NCBI GenBank assembly: GCA_944320995.1
Contig: CALUJQ010000007.1
Coordinates: 1 to 64,000 of the forward strand
DNA: 64,000 nt
DNA from: an uncultured Barnesiella sp.
Lineage (GTDB): Bacteria; Bacteroidota; Bacteroidia; Bacteroidales; Barnesiellaceae
Direction: 5' to 3'
Shown: positions 9,284 through 18,272 of the stretch, in pieces
Layout of the letters: each line of letters opens with the position of its first letter
Position numbering within the stretch: the stretch's first letter is position 1
Translations under genes and position numbers: made by a program
Notes under the pieces: model-generated
What the model was told of the DNA's origin: nothing
The model's database searches: none
Seen by the model: only the letters and a program-made list of their open reading frames with translations

Positions 9284-10966
9284 ATGATTAAAAAATTGAG
9301 TATCTGCAATTACACGCTTATCGACGAGCTCCATATCGAATTTGATTCGGGCTTTTCGGTCATCACCGGAGAAACGGGTGCCGGGAAGTCGATTATATTG
9401 GGCGCGCTGTCGCTGATACTCGGGCAACGGGCCGATTTGAAAGCGCTCAAACATACCGATGAGAAATCGGTGATCGAGGGCGTGTTTGATATATCGTCAT
9501 ACAACCTGCAACCGTTTTTCGAGGAGAACGAATTGGATTACGATGCCGGCGAGTGTATCTTGCGGCGTGAGATTCTCCCTTCGGGCAAATCCCGGGCATT
9601 TGTCAACGACACTCCGGTCTCGGTCGCCCAGTTGAAAACGTTGGGCGAGCAGCTTATCGATATACATTCCCAGCATCAAAATCTTTTGCTGGCCGATTCC
9701 CGGTTCCAGTTGAAGGTGGTTGATACGATGGCCGACAATTTTGGTTTGCTCGAAGAATATCAGCAGGAATACAGGTTGTGGCGCGAACTGTTGCAAGAGT
9801 CTGAGCGATTGCAAAACGAGAATCGGTCGGGTAGGGACGAAGAGGATTATTTGCGCTTCCAACTGGCTCAGCTCGACGAGGCTCGGTTGAGAGAGGGAGA
9901 GCAAGAAGAGTTGGAGGCCGAGCAACAAACTTTGCAAAATGCCGGCGAAATAAAAGGCGAGTTGGCCGCTATACAAGAGTATCTGCATGGAGAAGAGACG
10001 GGGGTGATGACGCTGTTGAATGCGGCTATATCCCGCATGAAGTCGTTGTCCCGCATCTATCCCGAGGTGGGCGAGTGGGTTGAGCGTATAGAGTCGGACT
10101 ATATCGATTTGAAAGATATAGCTTCGACCGTCGATGCCTCGCAAGAGCGGTTGAACATAGACCCCGAGCGGCTGGTGTGGGTGGAGAACCGTCTCGATAC
10201 CTACTATTCGTTACAGCAAAAACACCGGGTATCCCATACCTGCGAATTGCTGGCTTTGCGGGATACCTTTGCCGGAAAACTCTCCCGGATAGAGAACTTC
10301 GATGAGGAGTTGGCGGCTTTGCAGAAGCGGGTTTCGGAACAGGAGCAGCGGGTGACGTCCATTGCCTCACGCCTATCGTCCGCACGGAAGAAGTGGGCAG
10401 TCCAAATATCCCGCACACTCACCGAGCGGGTAAAACCGTTGGGAATGCCCCATTTACAGTTCGAAATCGCCGTTTCGCCCCGTCAGCGGTTCGACGAGAC
10501 GGGATTCGATACGATACAGTTCCTTTTCTCGGCCAATAAAAACCAACCGTTGCAACCCGTCTCGGAAGTCGCTTCGGGCGGTGAAATCTCTCGGTTGATG
10601 CTTTCGTTGAAAGCCCTTATCGCCCATGCCATGGCCTTGCCGACGATCGTATTCGACGAAGTCGATACCGGCGTATCGGGCGAGATAGCCGATAAAATGG
10701 CACGTATTATGGAGGAGATGTCGAGCTGCATGCAGGTAATCAGCATCACCCATTTGCCGCAAGTAGCCTCATTGGGCCATACCCATTATCGGGTTTACAA
10801 GAGCGATACCGAGGAATCGACCTCGACCCATTTGGTCAAACTCTCCGACGACGAGCGGGTCGAGGAGATTGCCCGCATGTTGAGCGGTTCCTCCTTGACT
10901 TCGGCTGCATTGGATAATGCCCGGGAATTATTGAAACGTAATGATTTGAAAAATGGAAAAGAATGA
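9284..10966 (+). CDS. recN: DNA repair protein RecN
   Basis: A 560-residue SMC-like ATPase of double-strand break repair. The N-terminal head has Walker A GETGAGKSI (about residues 29-37). A long coiled coil with many Glu, Leu and Gln spans about 160-390. The C-terminal head has signature SGGEISRLMLSLK and Walker B FDEVDTGVSGEIA, then ITHLPQVA. It starts 15 bases after the DUF4835 gene and overlaps rlmB by 14 bases. Confidence 0.97.
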   Translation: MIKKLSICNYTLIDELHIEFDSGFSVITGETGAGKSIILGALSLILGQRADLKALKHTDEKSVIEGVFDISSYNLQPFFEENELDYDAGECILRREILPSGKSRAFVNDTPVSVAQLKTLGEQLIDIHSQHQNLLLADSRFQLKVVDTMADNFGLLEEYQQEYRLWRELLQESERLQNENRSGRDEEDYLRFQLAQLDEARLREGEQEELEAEQQTLQNAGEIKGELAAIQEYLHGEETGVMTLLNAAISRMKSLSRIYPEVGEWVERIESDYIDLKDIASTVDASQERLNIDPERLVWVENRLDTYYSLQQKHRVSHTCELLALRDTFAGKLSRIENFDEELAALQKRVSEQEQRVTSIASRLSSARKKWAVQISRTLTERVKPLGMPHLQFEIAVSPRQRFDETGFDTIQFLFSANKNQPLQPVSEVASGGEISRLMLSLKALIAHAMALPTIVFDEVDTGVSGEIADKMARIMEEMSSCMQVISITHLPQVASLGHTHYRVYKSDTEESTSTHLVKLSDDERVEEIARMLSGSSLTSAALDNARELLKRNDLKNGKE

Positions 10967-11702
10967 AATGATTTTTGGCATTCGGGCCGTTATCGAAGCG
11001 GTCGAGGCCGGGAAAGAAATAGATAAAATACTCATCAAAAAAGATTTGCAAGGCGATTTGTCCAAAGAACTCTTCGACTTGATAAAAGGCCGTGGCTTTT
11101 TGGTGCAACGGGTTCCGGTCGAGCGATTGAACCGGATCACCCGTAAAAATCACCAAGGGGTGGTCGCTTTTATATCGTCGGTTCCCTATCAACGGCTGGG
11201 CGATATTGTCCCTTCGCTGTTCGAGGCGGGAAAAGTGCCGTTTATCGTGTTGCTCGACGGGGTTACCGATGTGCGCAATTTCGGGGCGATAGCCCGCACC
11301 TGCGAGTGTACGGGAGTCGATGCCATTGTCCTGCCCGAACGGGGCAGCGTGAGCGTGAATGCCGACGCCGTAAAGACCTCGGCCGGGGCATTGTTGCATA
11401 TCCCGGTATGTCGCGAACGCTCTATCCACGGCGCTATTCGCTATTTGAAAGATAGTGGGGTGAAGGTGGTGGCTGCATCGGAGAAAGCTGCAACTAATTA
11501 CACACAATCCGATTACACATTGCCTGTGGCGTTGGTTATGGGGGCCGAGGATACCGGAGTCGATGCCGATAACTTGCGGTTGTGCGACGAGATAGTGGCT
11601 ATTCCTCAGGTGGGAAACATCGGCTCGCTCAATGTCTCGGTAGCTGCCGGCGTGATGATGTACGAGGTTGTGCGACAACGATTTGCCGCCGATTCGCTTT
11701 GA
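10953..11702 (+). CDS. rlmB: 23S rRNA 2'-O-methyltransferase, TrmH/RlmB family
   Basis: A 249-residue SpoU methyltransferase. An N-terminal L30e-like substrate-binding domain (IFGIRAVIEAVEAG, about 5-80) precedes the knotted SAM-binding domain. SpoU motif 1 is LLDGVTDVRNFGAIARTCE, motif 2 is VMGAEDTGV, and motif 3 is IPQVGNIGSLNVSVAAG. By family it methylates a 23S rRNA guanosine, though assignment to G2251 specifically is by homology only. It overlaps recN by 14 bases and ends the operon before a strong terminator. Confidence 0.93.
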   Translation: MEKNEMIFGIRAVIEAVEAGKEIDKILIKKDLQGDLSKELFDLIKGRGFLVQRVPVERLNRITRKNHQGVVAFISSVPYQRLGDIVPSLFEAGKVPFIVLLDGVTDVRNFGAIARTCECTGVDAIVLPERGSVSVNADAVKTSAGALLHIPVCRERSIHGAIRYLKDSGVKVVAASEKAATNYTQSDYTLPVALVMGAEDTGVDADNLRLCDEIVAIPQVGNIGSLNVSVAAGVMMYEVVRQRFAADSL

Positions 11703-11729
11703 TTCTATTCCAAACCGATGTTCATAAAA

Positions 11730-11765
11730 ACGGGAGGCCCGATTGTTGAAATCGCCGCCTCCCGT
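11730..11765. terminator. Bidirectional terminator between rlmB and the lipoprotein gene
   Basis: ACGGGAGGC pairs with GCCTCCCGT around an 18-base loop, between convergent genes. A-rich sequence precedes it and a TCTCTT run follows, so it may work on both strands. Confidence 0.7.
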
Positions 11766-11801
11766 CTCTTCACACTATAAACCTAAAACAATATATCTCT
11801 T

Positions 11802-12299
11802 TTATTTTTTATGGTGTACCGCTTTTAACCGGTAATTTTCGGGTTTAGCCGGTGCGTTCATCTGGTCGTCGAGCAGCACGACGGTCGTGTCGCTTTCTAC
11901 CCAAAGGTTCACGGTTTGGTTCGAACCGCTGTCGGGTACCAGTTTGTACACTTTGGCCATTTTGTTCTTGGGAGTTCCCTGTTGGGCAAATTTCTTGCCT
12001 TTGCTGTTAATGGTCTTCCCGTTGTTGTTATCGGCCGTAATATAGGTGGTAGTCATTTGATATACCCCGTTTACGCTGTCAATTTGTTGCGTAATGATTA
12101 CCAAGTAGTCAATACTGTCTTTTTTGCCCGAACTTGTAGGAATCATACCTTCATAGGCAAAAACGTCAACCATTCCGGTCGAGTCGGTACCTACCATTTC
12201 TACGGCTTCGCCTTCACCGATGATCTCGCCCTGTTTGTTGTTTGATTGGCAAGCCAAGAGAGCCGCCGTGGCGAACAATGTAAAAACAATTTTTTTCAT
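11802..12299 (-). CDS. Small lipoprotein, NlpE-like
   Basis: A 165-residue lipoprotein whose lipobox ALLAC places the acylated Cys at about residue 17. The body (GMVDVFAYEGMIPTSSGKKD, then strands ending VYKLVPDS and WVESDTTVVLLD) resembles the small beta-barrel of NlpE N-terminal proteins, which bind copper or sense envelope stress. The CxxC motif of true NlpE is not seen, so the comparison is tentative. The start MKKIVFTLF is chosen over an in-frame ATG 33 bases upstream because it gives a standard signal peptide. Confidence 0.7.
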   Translation of the reverse strand: MKKIVFTLFATAALLACQSNNKQGEIIGEGEAVEMVGTDSTGMVDVFAYEGMIPTSSGKKDSIDYLVIITQQIDSVNGVYQMTTTYITADNNNGKTINSKGKKFAQQGTPKNKMAKVYKLVPDSGSNQTVNLWVESDTTVVLLDDQMNAPAKPENYRLKAVHHKK

Positions 12300-12367
12300 G
12301 TCAATTGTATATTGGTTTTTCTTGAATAACATATCGCATGAAGAAAATGTTTATCGGGAGAGTGAAA

Positions 12368-12919
12368 TTATTTCAAAATATTTTTGATAGAAGCGGCATG
12401 CCAACGGGCTATACGTTCACGCCCGGTATCCGACAACAGGAATTTGCAGTCGTCGGGATTATCCATAAATAGGGTTTCGGTAAGTATGGCGGGACAGAGG
12501 GTGTCGCGCAGTATGGCAAAGTTGGCCTCCTTGCAGCCTCTGAACCGGAATTCGGGGAGATGTTCGCCCCATGTGTCGCCGAATATCCCGGCGTATCTTC
12601 TACTTTGTTGAGCTCCCGGGTAGGAGAATATTTCGCCGCCGCTCCCGCCTCCGGCATTGGCGTGTATGGATATGAGCAGGCAGTCGCCGCGGCTGGCAAA
12701 GGCATTGGCTCGTCGGCATCGTTCGGCGAGGGGAATGTCGTGGCTTTCGGAGACCAAACATTCGACGGGAATCCCTGCTTCACGGAGCATCGTTGCCGTT
12801 CGGGCTACGATGTCACGGTTGAATTGCCATTCGAGCAGTTGGGAACCATCGGGCCATACGGGTGATCTTTTCCCCGGAGTATCTTTCCCGTGGCCGTTGT
12901 CCAACAGAATTTTAATCAT
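12368..12919 (-). CDS. N-acetylmuramoyl-L-alanine amidase (Amidase_3)
   Basis: A 183-residue zinc amidase cleaving the lactyl-peptide bond of peptidoglycan. The motifs are DNGHG (zinc ligand His10), LLEWQFN (Glu30), ISIHANAG (His86) and ILTETLFMDN (catalytic Glu148). It is close to a minimal catalytic domain and has no signal peptide, so it may act in the cytoplasm, need lysis, or be exported in an unknown way. It lies just upstream of the lipoprotein gene on the same strand. Confidence 0.9.
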   Translation of the reverse strand: MIKILLDNGHGKDTPGKRSPVWPDGSQLLEWQFNRDIVARTATMLREAGIPVECLVSESHDIPLAERCRRANAFASRGDCLLISIHANAGGGSGGEIFSYPGAQQSRRYAGIFGDTWGEHLPEFRFRGCKEANFAILRDTLCPAILTETLFMDNPDDCKFLLSDTGRERIARWHAASIKNILK

Positions 12920-13155
12920 CGTTTTTTTGTTTTTATTTTGAAGGCAAATGTAGTTTGTACGGGGCGGCCGGTTATGGCGTGATGATACAGAATCGCAACA
13001 TTTAGGTACGGCGGGCTCCGTTTTTCACCTAAAAAGGGGATTGCAGGGGCTTTGGGAATGTAGTTTCTTTGTCGTGTCGCAATAACGATGATTGGCTATT
13101 GTCATAAAAGATAGGAGTTGGCTCGGTATGATTAAATTTGAAAACTGTGTTTTCA

Positions 13156-13187
13156 TTTGCCTCTGCACTCACCTTTCGTTATCTTTG
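13156..13187 (+). promoter_or_regulatory. Promoter for the hemerythrin / LuxR-type operon
   Basis: TTTG at 13156-13159 and TATCTTTG at 13180-13187 are 20 bases apart, an exact fit to the Bacteroidetes pattern. It overlaps the possible ATG at 13157, so the real start must be ATG 13217. Confidence 0.8.
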
Positions 13188-13216
13188 CCACAGTAGTAAT
13201 AAAAAGAAAGGAAAAG

Positions 13217-13912
13217 ATGTATATTCACGGAACCTACCATAGAGATACTCGCATGAGCGATTTGGTTTGTGACAATTACCCTGTGTTGTTGGTCATGAGC
13301 CGATTTGGCATCGCATTGGGTTTTGGAGACAAAAGCATCGGCGAGGTTTGTGAAGAGAACGGTGTTCATGTCGGCACTTTTCTTGCCGTTGTCAATCTGT
13401 TGTTGGACGAGGGGGAAGCCAATGATTATAAGGACAATATATCGATAGGGGCCTTGTTGGACTATCTGCACAATTCGCACGACTATTTTCTCAATTTCAG
13501 GTTGCCGACGATTCGCCGCAATCTGTTGGGGGCAATCGATTGCGGAGCGAAGGATATTTCGATAGTCATTCTCCGCTTCTTCGACGAGTATGTAGCCGAG
13601 GTACAGAAACACATGCGTTACGAAGAGACAACTGTTTTTCCCTATGTCACTACCTTGCTGCACGGCGAGCAGCCCGAGATGTACAGTATCGATGTATTTC
13701 GTAAGCGGCACGACCAAGTGGAAGCCAAGTTGACCGAGTTGAAAAATATTCTTATAAAATATTATCCGGCATCGGGGAGCAACGAGTTGAATGGTGTGTT
13801 GTTCGATATATTCACGTGCGAACAGGATTTGGCTTCGCACAATTATATAGAAGATTATCTTTTCATCCCTGCCATTCAGGCGTTGGAAAGTAAAATAGAG
13901 AGAGCGAAATGA
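13217..13912 (+). CDS. Hemerythrin-domain protein, iron-sulfur repair (RIC/ScdA) type
   Basis: A 231-residue protein. The N-terminal part (DNYPVLLVMSRFGIALGFGDKSIGEVC) is the short helical domain seen before hemerythrin domains in RIC proteins. The all-helical hemerythrin part (about residues 85-225) has di-iron ligand candidates in HNSHDYFL, QKHMRYEETTVFPY, KRHDQVE and ASHNYIEDYLFIP. By family it stores or repairs iron centres under oxidative or nitrosative stress, or senses oxygen or NO. Its stop overlaps the next gene's start (ATGA), suggesting joint production with a regulator. Confidence 0.88.
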   Translation: MYIHGTYHRDTRMSDLVCDNYPVLLVMSRFGIALGFGDKSIGEVCEENGVHVGTFLAVVNLLLDEGEANDYKDNISIGALLDYLHNSHDYFLNFRLPTIRRNLLGAIDCGAKDISIVILRFFDEYVAEVQKHMRYEETTVFPYVTTLLHGEQPEMYSIDVFRKRHDQVEAKLTELKNILIKYYPASGSNELNGVLFDIFTCEQDLASHNYIEDYLFIPAIQALESKIERAK

Positions 13913-14526
13913 AGCCTGTTGTAAAAGTAGTAATAGCAGAGCCGTCGTTGATTATCCGCAAGGGATTACTTTCGGTGTTGAAAAAATTATCGACGCTCCA
14001 TATCGAAACGGCCGAGGTGGCCGATATACAGCAACTCACCGCGTCGCTCTCGTGGCATCGTCCCGATGTCCTCATCATCAATCCCGGACTGGTGGGAGCC
14101 GTTTCGCTTTCGCAGATAAAGAAGGGTAGCGAAAGAGGAACTCCGAAATGTGTCGTTTTGCAACATTCGCTGGTCGATGCTTCTATTTTGAAATTGTATG
14201 ACGAGGTCATTTCGGTGTACGATTCGGCCGAGCAGATTAAGGAGAAATTCGATAGATTGATATATGCCGACTCTGAAAAGGCCGAACGGCAAGAGCCGCT
14301 TACCGAACGGGAAAAAGAGATAATCGTGGGCGTGGTCAAGGGTATGACCAATAAACAGATTGCCGAGAAACTGTGTCTGTCGGCACATACGGTCATTACC
14401 CATCGGCGCAATATTGCCGGGAAGTTGCAGATACACAGCCCGGCCGGGTTGACGATTTATGCCATAGTCAACAAATTTGTAGATATCGATGATGTCAAAG
14501 ATTCTATTTACAACCGTGAGGAGTGA
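13909..14526 (+). CDS. LuxR-type regulator with degenerate receiver domain
   Basis: A 205-residue protein. The N-terminal 120 residues look like a response-regulator receiver but lack the usual chemistry. The acidic pair is replaced by IAEPSLIIRKG, and the phospho-acceptor position lies in DVLIINPGL, where Asn replaces Asp. The C-terminal LuxR helix-turn-helix (about 130-195) is intact: LTEREKEIIVGVVKGMTNKQIA then SAHTVITHRRNI. It starts inside the last codons of the hemerythrin gene. It may take its signal from the hemerythrin protein or a ligand rather than from phosphorylation; that is inference. Confidence 0.87.
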   Translation: MKPVVKVVIAEPSLIIRKGLLSVLKKLSTLHIETAEVADIQQLTASLSWHRPDVLIINPGLVGAVSLSQIKKGSERGTPKCVVLQHSLVDASILKLYDEVISVYDSAEQIKEKFDRLIYADSEKAERQEPLTEREKEIIVGVVKGMTNKQIAEKLCLSAHTVITHRRNIAGKLQIHSPAGLTIYAIVNKFVDIDDVKDSIYNREE

Positions 14527-14564
14527 TTACTTCGTTATATAAGTTATTTGATGTTGTTTTTGGG

Positions 14565-14595
14565 AAAATCCGCCTATCGCTTAGGCGGATTTTTT
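14565..14595 (+). terminator. Rho-independent terminator after the LuxR-type gene
   Basis: AAAATCCGCCT pairs with AGGCGGATTTT around ATCGCTT, followed by a T-run. Confidence 0.92.
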
Positions 14596-14674
14596 CATAT
14601 CGTTTCCTGTTGGCCGAGTTCCGTCAGGAACGTGAAAAAAGGTTACATCGATACGGTTTGGCCGCCTTTGGTGT

Positions 14675-14682
14675 TAACTTTG
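14675..14682 (+). promoter_or_regulatory. Candidate -7 element directly before the HAD gene
   Basis: TAACTTTG matches TAnnTTTG and ends four bases before ATG 14687, so the transcript would start at or next to the start codon. A -33 TTTG at normal spacing is not clear. Confidence 0.4.
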
Positions 14683-14686
14683 CAGC

Positions 14687-15484
14687 ATGGAAAAGGAACA
14701 GAATATAAAAGCTTTGTTTTTCGATATAGACGGCACCCTTGTCAGTTTCGACACGCATCGCATACCTCGCTCGACGGTCGAGGCGCTGGAAGTCGCCAAA
14801 CAAAGGGGAATCAAGATTTTCATTGCCACGGGGCGTCCGCTGGTTTATATCAACAACCTCGGTGATGTAAAACACCTTATCGATGGTTATGTCACTACCA
14901 ACGGAGCTTATATCGTCATCGACGGCAAGGTGATTGCATGTCACCAGATTCCTGTCGAGGATGTGCGCGCGATGATGCGTTTCTCCGATGAACGCAAATT
15001 CCCTTGCATATTGGTAGGTGAGAGCGACACGTTGCTTTATAACCCGACCCGCGAGGTCGAAGCGTTTTTCCACCGTTTGCTCGATTTGAAGGACACTTCG
15101 ACTCCTGTTTCTCTCGATTGCTTGTTGCGGCAGCGCATAATCCAAATGACTCCTATTATAACAGCCGAGGTCGAGGCCGAGCTTATGCCTGCGTTGCCTT
15201 CGTGCGAGTCAAGTCGGTGGTATCCGGCTTTTGCCGATGTGACAGCCCGGGGGGTAGATAAGGGCGAGGGGGTGAAGTGTGTCGCCCGGCATTTTGGGTT
15301 TACGATAGCCGAGACGATGGCTTTTGGCGACGGGGGCAATGATACCCGCATGTTGCAGGTGGCCGGTGTAGGGGTGGCTATGGGGAATGCCAACGAGCCG
15401 CTCAAAGTTGTGGCCGATTATGTAACCGCTTCGGTCGATGACGACGGCGTGAAAAAGGCGTTGGAGTATTGGCAGGTCATATAA
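14687..15484 (+). CDS. HAD-superfamily phosphatase, Cof type
   Basis: A 265-residue hydrolase. Motif I FFDIDGTL holds the nucleophile Asp13 and acid Asp15. Motif II is IATGR, and motifs III/IV lie around KGEGVKCVARHFG and AFGDGGNDTRML. The C2-type cap between about 85 and 185 and the overall length fit the Cof/YbiV group of sugar-phosphate or flavin phosphatases. The substrate cannot be told. It is a single-gene unit between two terminators. Confidence 0.93.
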   Translation: MEKEQNIKALFFDIDGTLVSFDTHRIPRSTVEALEVAKQRGIKIFIATGRPLVYINNLGDVKHLIDGYVTTNGAYIVIDGKVIACHQIPVEDVRAMMRFSDERKFPCILVGESDTLLYNPTREVEAFFHRLLDLKDTSTPVSLDCLLRQRIIQMTPIITAEVEAELMPALPSCESSRWYPAFADVTARGVDKGEGVKCVARHFGFTIAETMAFGDGGNDTRMLQVAGVGVAMGNANEPLKVVADYVTASVDDDGVKKALEYWQVI

Positions 15485-15487
15485 GCC

Positions 15488-15521
15488 AAACACCCGGGGG
15501 AAATGGTTGCCCCGGGTGTTT
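15488..15521. terminator. Bidirectional terminator between HAD and fucosidase genes
   Basis: AAACACCCGGGG pairs perfectly with CCCCGGGTGTTT around a 10-base loop, between convergent genes. Confidence 0.85.
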
Positions 15522-15550
15522 GTGGTATGTGGTTCAACGAGCCTTTTGCA

Positions 15551-17419
15551 TTAAGGAATCATTACGCCAAACTCGGCGACCGATGTGTGGCTCTTCCCGT
15601 TCATCTCTTCGATAGGTTCCAGTTTTAGGTATTTTGTCTCTATGGGTTTCTCGAACGATACGAATTGGGGAATGGGGTTGTTCTTGATGTTGCTGAACTC
15701 GGCATTATGGATAACGTTTTCCCAATTTTTCCCGTCGTCGCTGCGATACAGGTTGTAGCGGAAGATGGTCCCGTCGGTATTCCCTTCGGCAACCGGTGTA
15801 TAGCAGAAACCTTTTACCGTTTTTTTCTCTCCGAGATCGATGAGGACCGGTGCGAGTCCGTTGCGGTAGGCGGCAGTCGAGGCTTTCCCGTCGATGGCTT
15901 CGGGGGCGTTTTGGTTTCCGATCATGCAACTTTGGGGCATGAAGATGGCTACATCGCCTTCGCCATTCTCTTCAATAACGGGACTTGCATAGAATATGCC
16001 GGTATGCGATATGTCGAAGTCGGCCCTTGTTTGGTCGATGGTTACGCGCAATTTCTCGGCAACAACGTCGTTGAATCGTACGAGGCGTTTGTATCCGATA
16101 GTCGTTCCTTCGGCAATCTTTTCCCAAATGCCGTTTATCGAGGCCTCTACGGTGAAAGCCTCTACCCGTTGTCCTTTGGCGATATTCTCTTGCAGCAACA
16201 GAGTGTTGACCGGGACATTCTCGGTGATTGCGATTTCAAAGGAGTCGCCGGCTTTGCCGGTTCTTGTCTGGTTGCTGTTTTCACCATAATCGGTGGCAAA
16301 AGTGCGCTCGATATATTGAGCCAGTTCTTTCAGCCGTTGGGCATCGTTTTCGTGAATCAAACCTCTTGTATCGGGCGGGATATTGAGCAACAATACCGAG
16401 TTATAACCGACCGATTCGAAATAGATATCGACAAGGTGGGCAAGCGATTTCACTTGATTGTCTTCGGCCGAGTGATAGAACCACCCCGGGCGGATGGATA
16501 CATCGACTTCCGATGGATACCAGAACAGTTCGGTCGCCCGGGCCAATACTTCGCGGCTGCCGAGGTCTTCCGACTTGTTGCGCAATCCCAACGCATTGTT
16601 TATACTGTCGGCTCGCAGATAGATACCGGGAACGAGGGCGGTTGCGCTCCATTCGGTCTCTCGGCCGAATCCTTTTTCGTTACCTACCCATCGTACGTCG
16701 TCACCCATGATGGCCATGACGGCGTTAGGTTGTAATTTTTGTATGGTTGCATAGAACGCTTCCCAGTCATATACCTGCTTTTTCCCGTTGGGACCTTCGC
16801 CGCAAGCCCCGTCGAACCATACTTCGTGAATCTCGCCATAGTTGGTGAGGAGCTCGGTAAGTTGTTTGATGAAGAATTTGTTGTATTCGGGCGAATCGCC
16901 ATAACAATCGGCATTCCGGTCCCACGGAGACAGGTAAACGCCGAATTTAAGCCCATATTTGTCGCAGGCCTCTTTCAGTTCTTTCACTACGTCGCCTTTC
17001 CCATCTTTCCACGGGGAGGCGGCAACCGAGTGGCGTGTCGCTTCGGTAGGCCACAAGCAGAATCCGTCATGGTGTTTGGCGGTGAGAATTACCATTTTGA
17101 AGCCGGCTTCTTTCAGTGTGCGAGCCCATTGCTCGGCATCCAGTTCGGTCGGGTTGAAGAGAGCCGGGTCTTCCGTGCCGTCGCCCCATTCGCGATTGGT
17201 GAAGGTGTTTATCCCGAAATGGAGAAACGCCGTTAATTCCAACTTTTGCCATTCCAACTGTTGGGGCGATGGGGTAAGGTGAGCGGCCATTTCGGCCTTT
17301 TGTTCGACAGTAGCCCCTTCGGGGAAGACGAGATGCTTTTCGTAATACTGGTTTTTACTCGTTTGGCAACTCATGAGCAATAAAGCAAGAGTTGCGGCAG
17401 CGATGCAGGTGTGTTTCAT
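15551..17419 (-). CDS. GH29 alpha-L-fucosidase lipoprotein with C-terminal CBM32-like domain
   Basis: A 622-residue lipoprotein (lipobox LLMSC, Cys18). The GH29 barrel (about 50-350) has the typical LHFGINTFTNREWGDG, AKHHDGFCLWPT and the nucleophile Asp203 in EVWFDGACGEG. After a middle beta domain, the last 150 residues look like an F5/8 type C carbohydrate-binding domain (VLIDLGEKKTVKGFCYTP and LKLEPIEEM). It would release terminal fucose from host glycans at the cell surface or periplasm. No susC/susD gene is adjacent. Confidence 0.93.
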   Translation of the reverse strand: MKHTCIAAATLALLLMSCQTSKNQYYEKHLVFPEGATVEQKAEMAAHLTPSPQQLEWQKLELTAFLHFGINTFTNREWGDGTEDPALFNPTELDAEQWARTLKEAGFKMVILTAKHHDGFCLWPTEATRHSVAASPWKDGKGDVVKELKEACDKYGLKFGVYLSPWDRNADCYGDSPEYNKFFIKQLTELLTNYGEIHEVWFDGACGEGPNGKKQVYDWEAFYATIQKLQPNAVMAIMGDDVRWVGNEKGFGRETEWSATALVPGIYLRADSINNALGLRNKSEDLGSREVLARATELFWYPSEVDVSIRPGWFYHSAEDNQVKSLAHLVDIYFESVGYNSVLLLNIPPDTRGLIHENDAQRLKELAQYIERTFATDYGENSNQTRTGKAGDSFEIAITENVPVNTLLLQENIAKGQRVEAFTVEASINGIWEKIAEGTTIGYKRLVRFNDVVAEKLRVTIDQTRADFDISHTGIFYASPVIEENGEGDVAIFMPQSCMIGNQNAPEAIDGKASTAAYRNGLAPVLIDLGEKKTVKGFCYTPVAEGNTDGTIFRYNLYRSDDGKNWENVIHNAEFSNIKNNPIPQFVSFEKPIETKYLKLEPIEEMNGKSHTSVAEFGVMIP

Positions 17420-17549
17420 TGCGCGTGATTAATTGGTTTTGCACAAAGATAATGTTTTTTGTGTTATGCGTACACAAAAATGTCGCCCTTCTTGCTAAAA
17501 AACGGGATTCTTCTTGGACGTGACGATTGGTCCGGGTGTGCCGGGGAAA

Positions 17550-18272
17550 TCACGCATTGGAGGGTGAGCTACCCGAGTTGTGGGCGATGAGGGTGTCGTA
17601 GATATGGTTGGCAAATTGGCGACCTATGGGAAGGGATATATCTTGTCCGATGAGTTTTATCTTCTTTTTGGAGAAAACTTCTACCTTCTCGATGGGGATA
17701 ATGTAAGAGCGGTGAATGCGGAGGAAGTTGCCTTCGGGAAGCAGCTCTTGAATCGCTTTCATGTTGGTGCGGGACAAAATGTATCCGCCGCTCTCCCGGA
17801 ATATTTTGGTATAGTTCTCCATGGCTTCGATATACAAGATATCGTTTACGGGAATGGTTACGTTGTTGTACTCTTGTTTGACGACGATGCTGTCGGTCGA
17901 TTTTTCACGGGTGGTTTCGATGCGTCGGAGTGCTTTTTCGACCGCTTTGGCAAATCGTTCGTAAGCAAATGGCTTGTGCAGGAAATCGACGGCGTCGAGG
18001 TCGAATCCGTTAAGGGCATATTGGGCATGGGCGGTAGTGAATATAAAACAACACTCTTTGGGCAAAGCATGGGCTATGTCCAAGCCGTTGATGCTGTTCA
18101 TTTCTATGTCGAGGAAGATCAAGTCGGGTTTGTTACGCCGAATTTCTTCCAGACCTACGCGCGGTTCGCTGAACGTGGTTAAGTCGAGGCCGCCGAATCG
18201 TTCGCAGAATTGTGAGATGACAAGCAGGGCCAGAGGTTCGTCGTCGATAGCGATACAAGTTGTCTTTTTCAT
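17550..18272 (-). CDS. LytTR response regulator
   Basis: A 240-residue regulator. The receiver domain (about 5-125) has the acidic pair in AIDDEPLA, the phospho-acceptor Asp in LIFLDIEMN and the Lys in FLHKPF. The C-terminal LytTR DNA-binding domain (about 140-235) has ILYIEAMENYTKIF and FLRIHRSYII. It overlaps the kinase gene by four bases (ATGA), so the two form one operon. The RND efflux operon starts divergently 241 bases from the kinase start, which makes it the obvious target candidate. Confidence 0.94.
   Translation of the reverse strand: MKKTTCIAIDDEPLALLVISQFCERFGGLDLTTFSEPRVGLEEIRRNKPDLIFLDIEMNSINGLDIAHALPKECCFIFTTAHAQYALNGFDLDAVDFLHKPFAYERFAKAVEKALRRIETTREKSTDSIVVKQEYNNVTIPVNDILYIEAMENYTKIFRESGGYILSRTNMKAIQELLPEGNFLRIHRSYIIPIEKVEVFSKKKIKLIGQDISLPIGRQFANHIYDTLIAHNSGSSPSNA

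Noticed and set aside
15665-16735. 356-residue plus-strand ORF opposite the fucosidase
   Set aside because: Reverse-frame shadow of GH29, which has full catalytic motifs.
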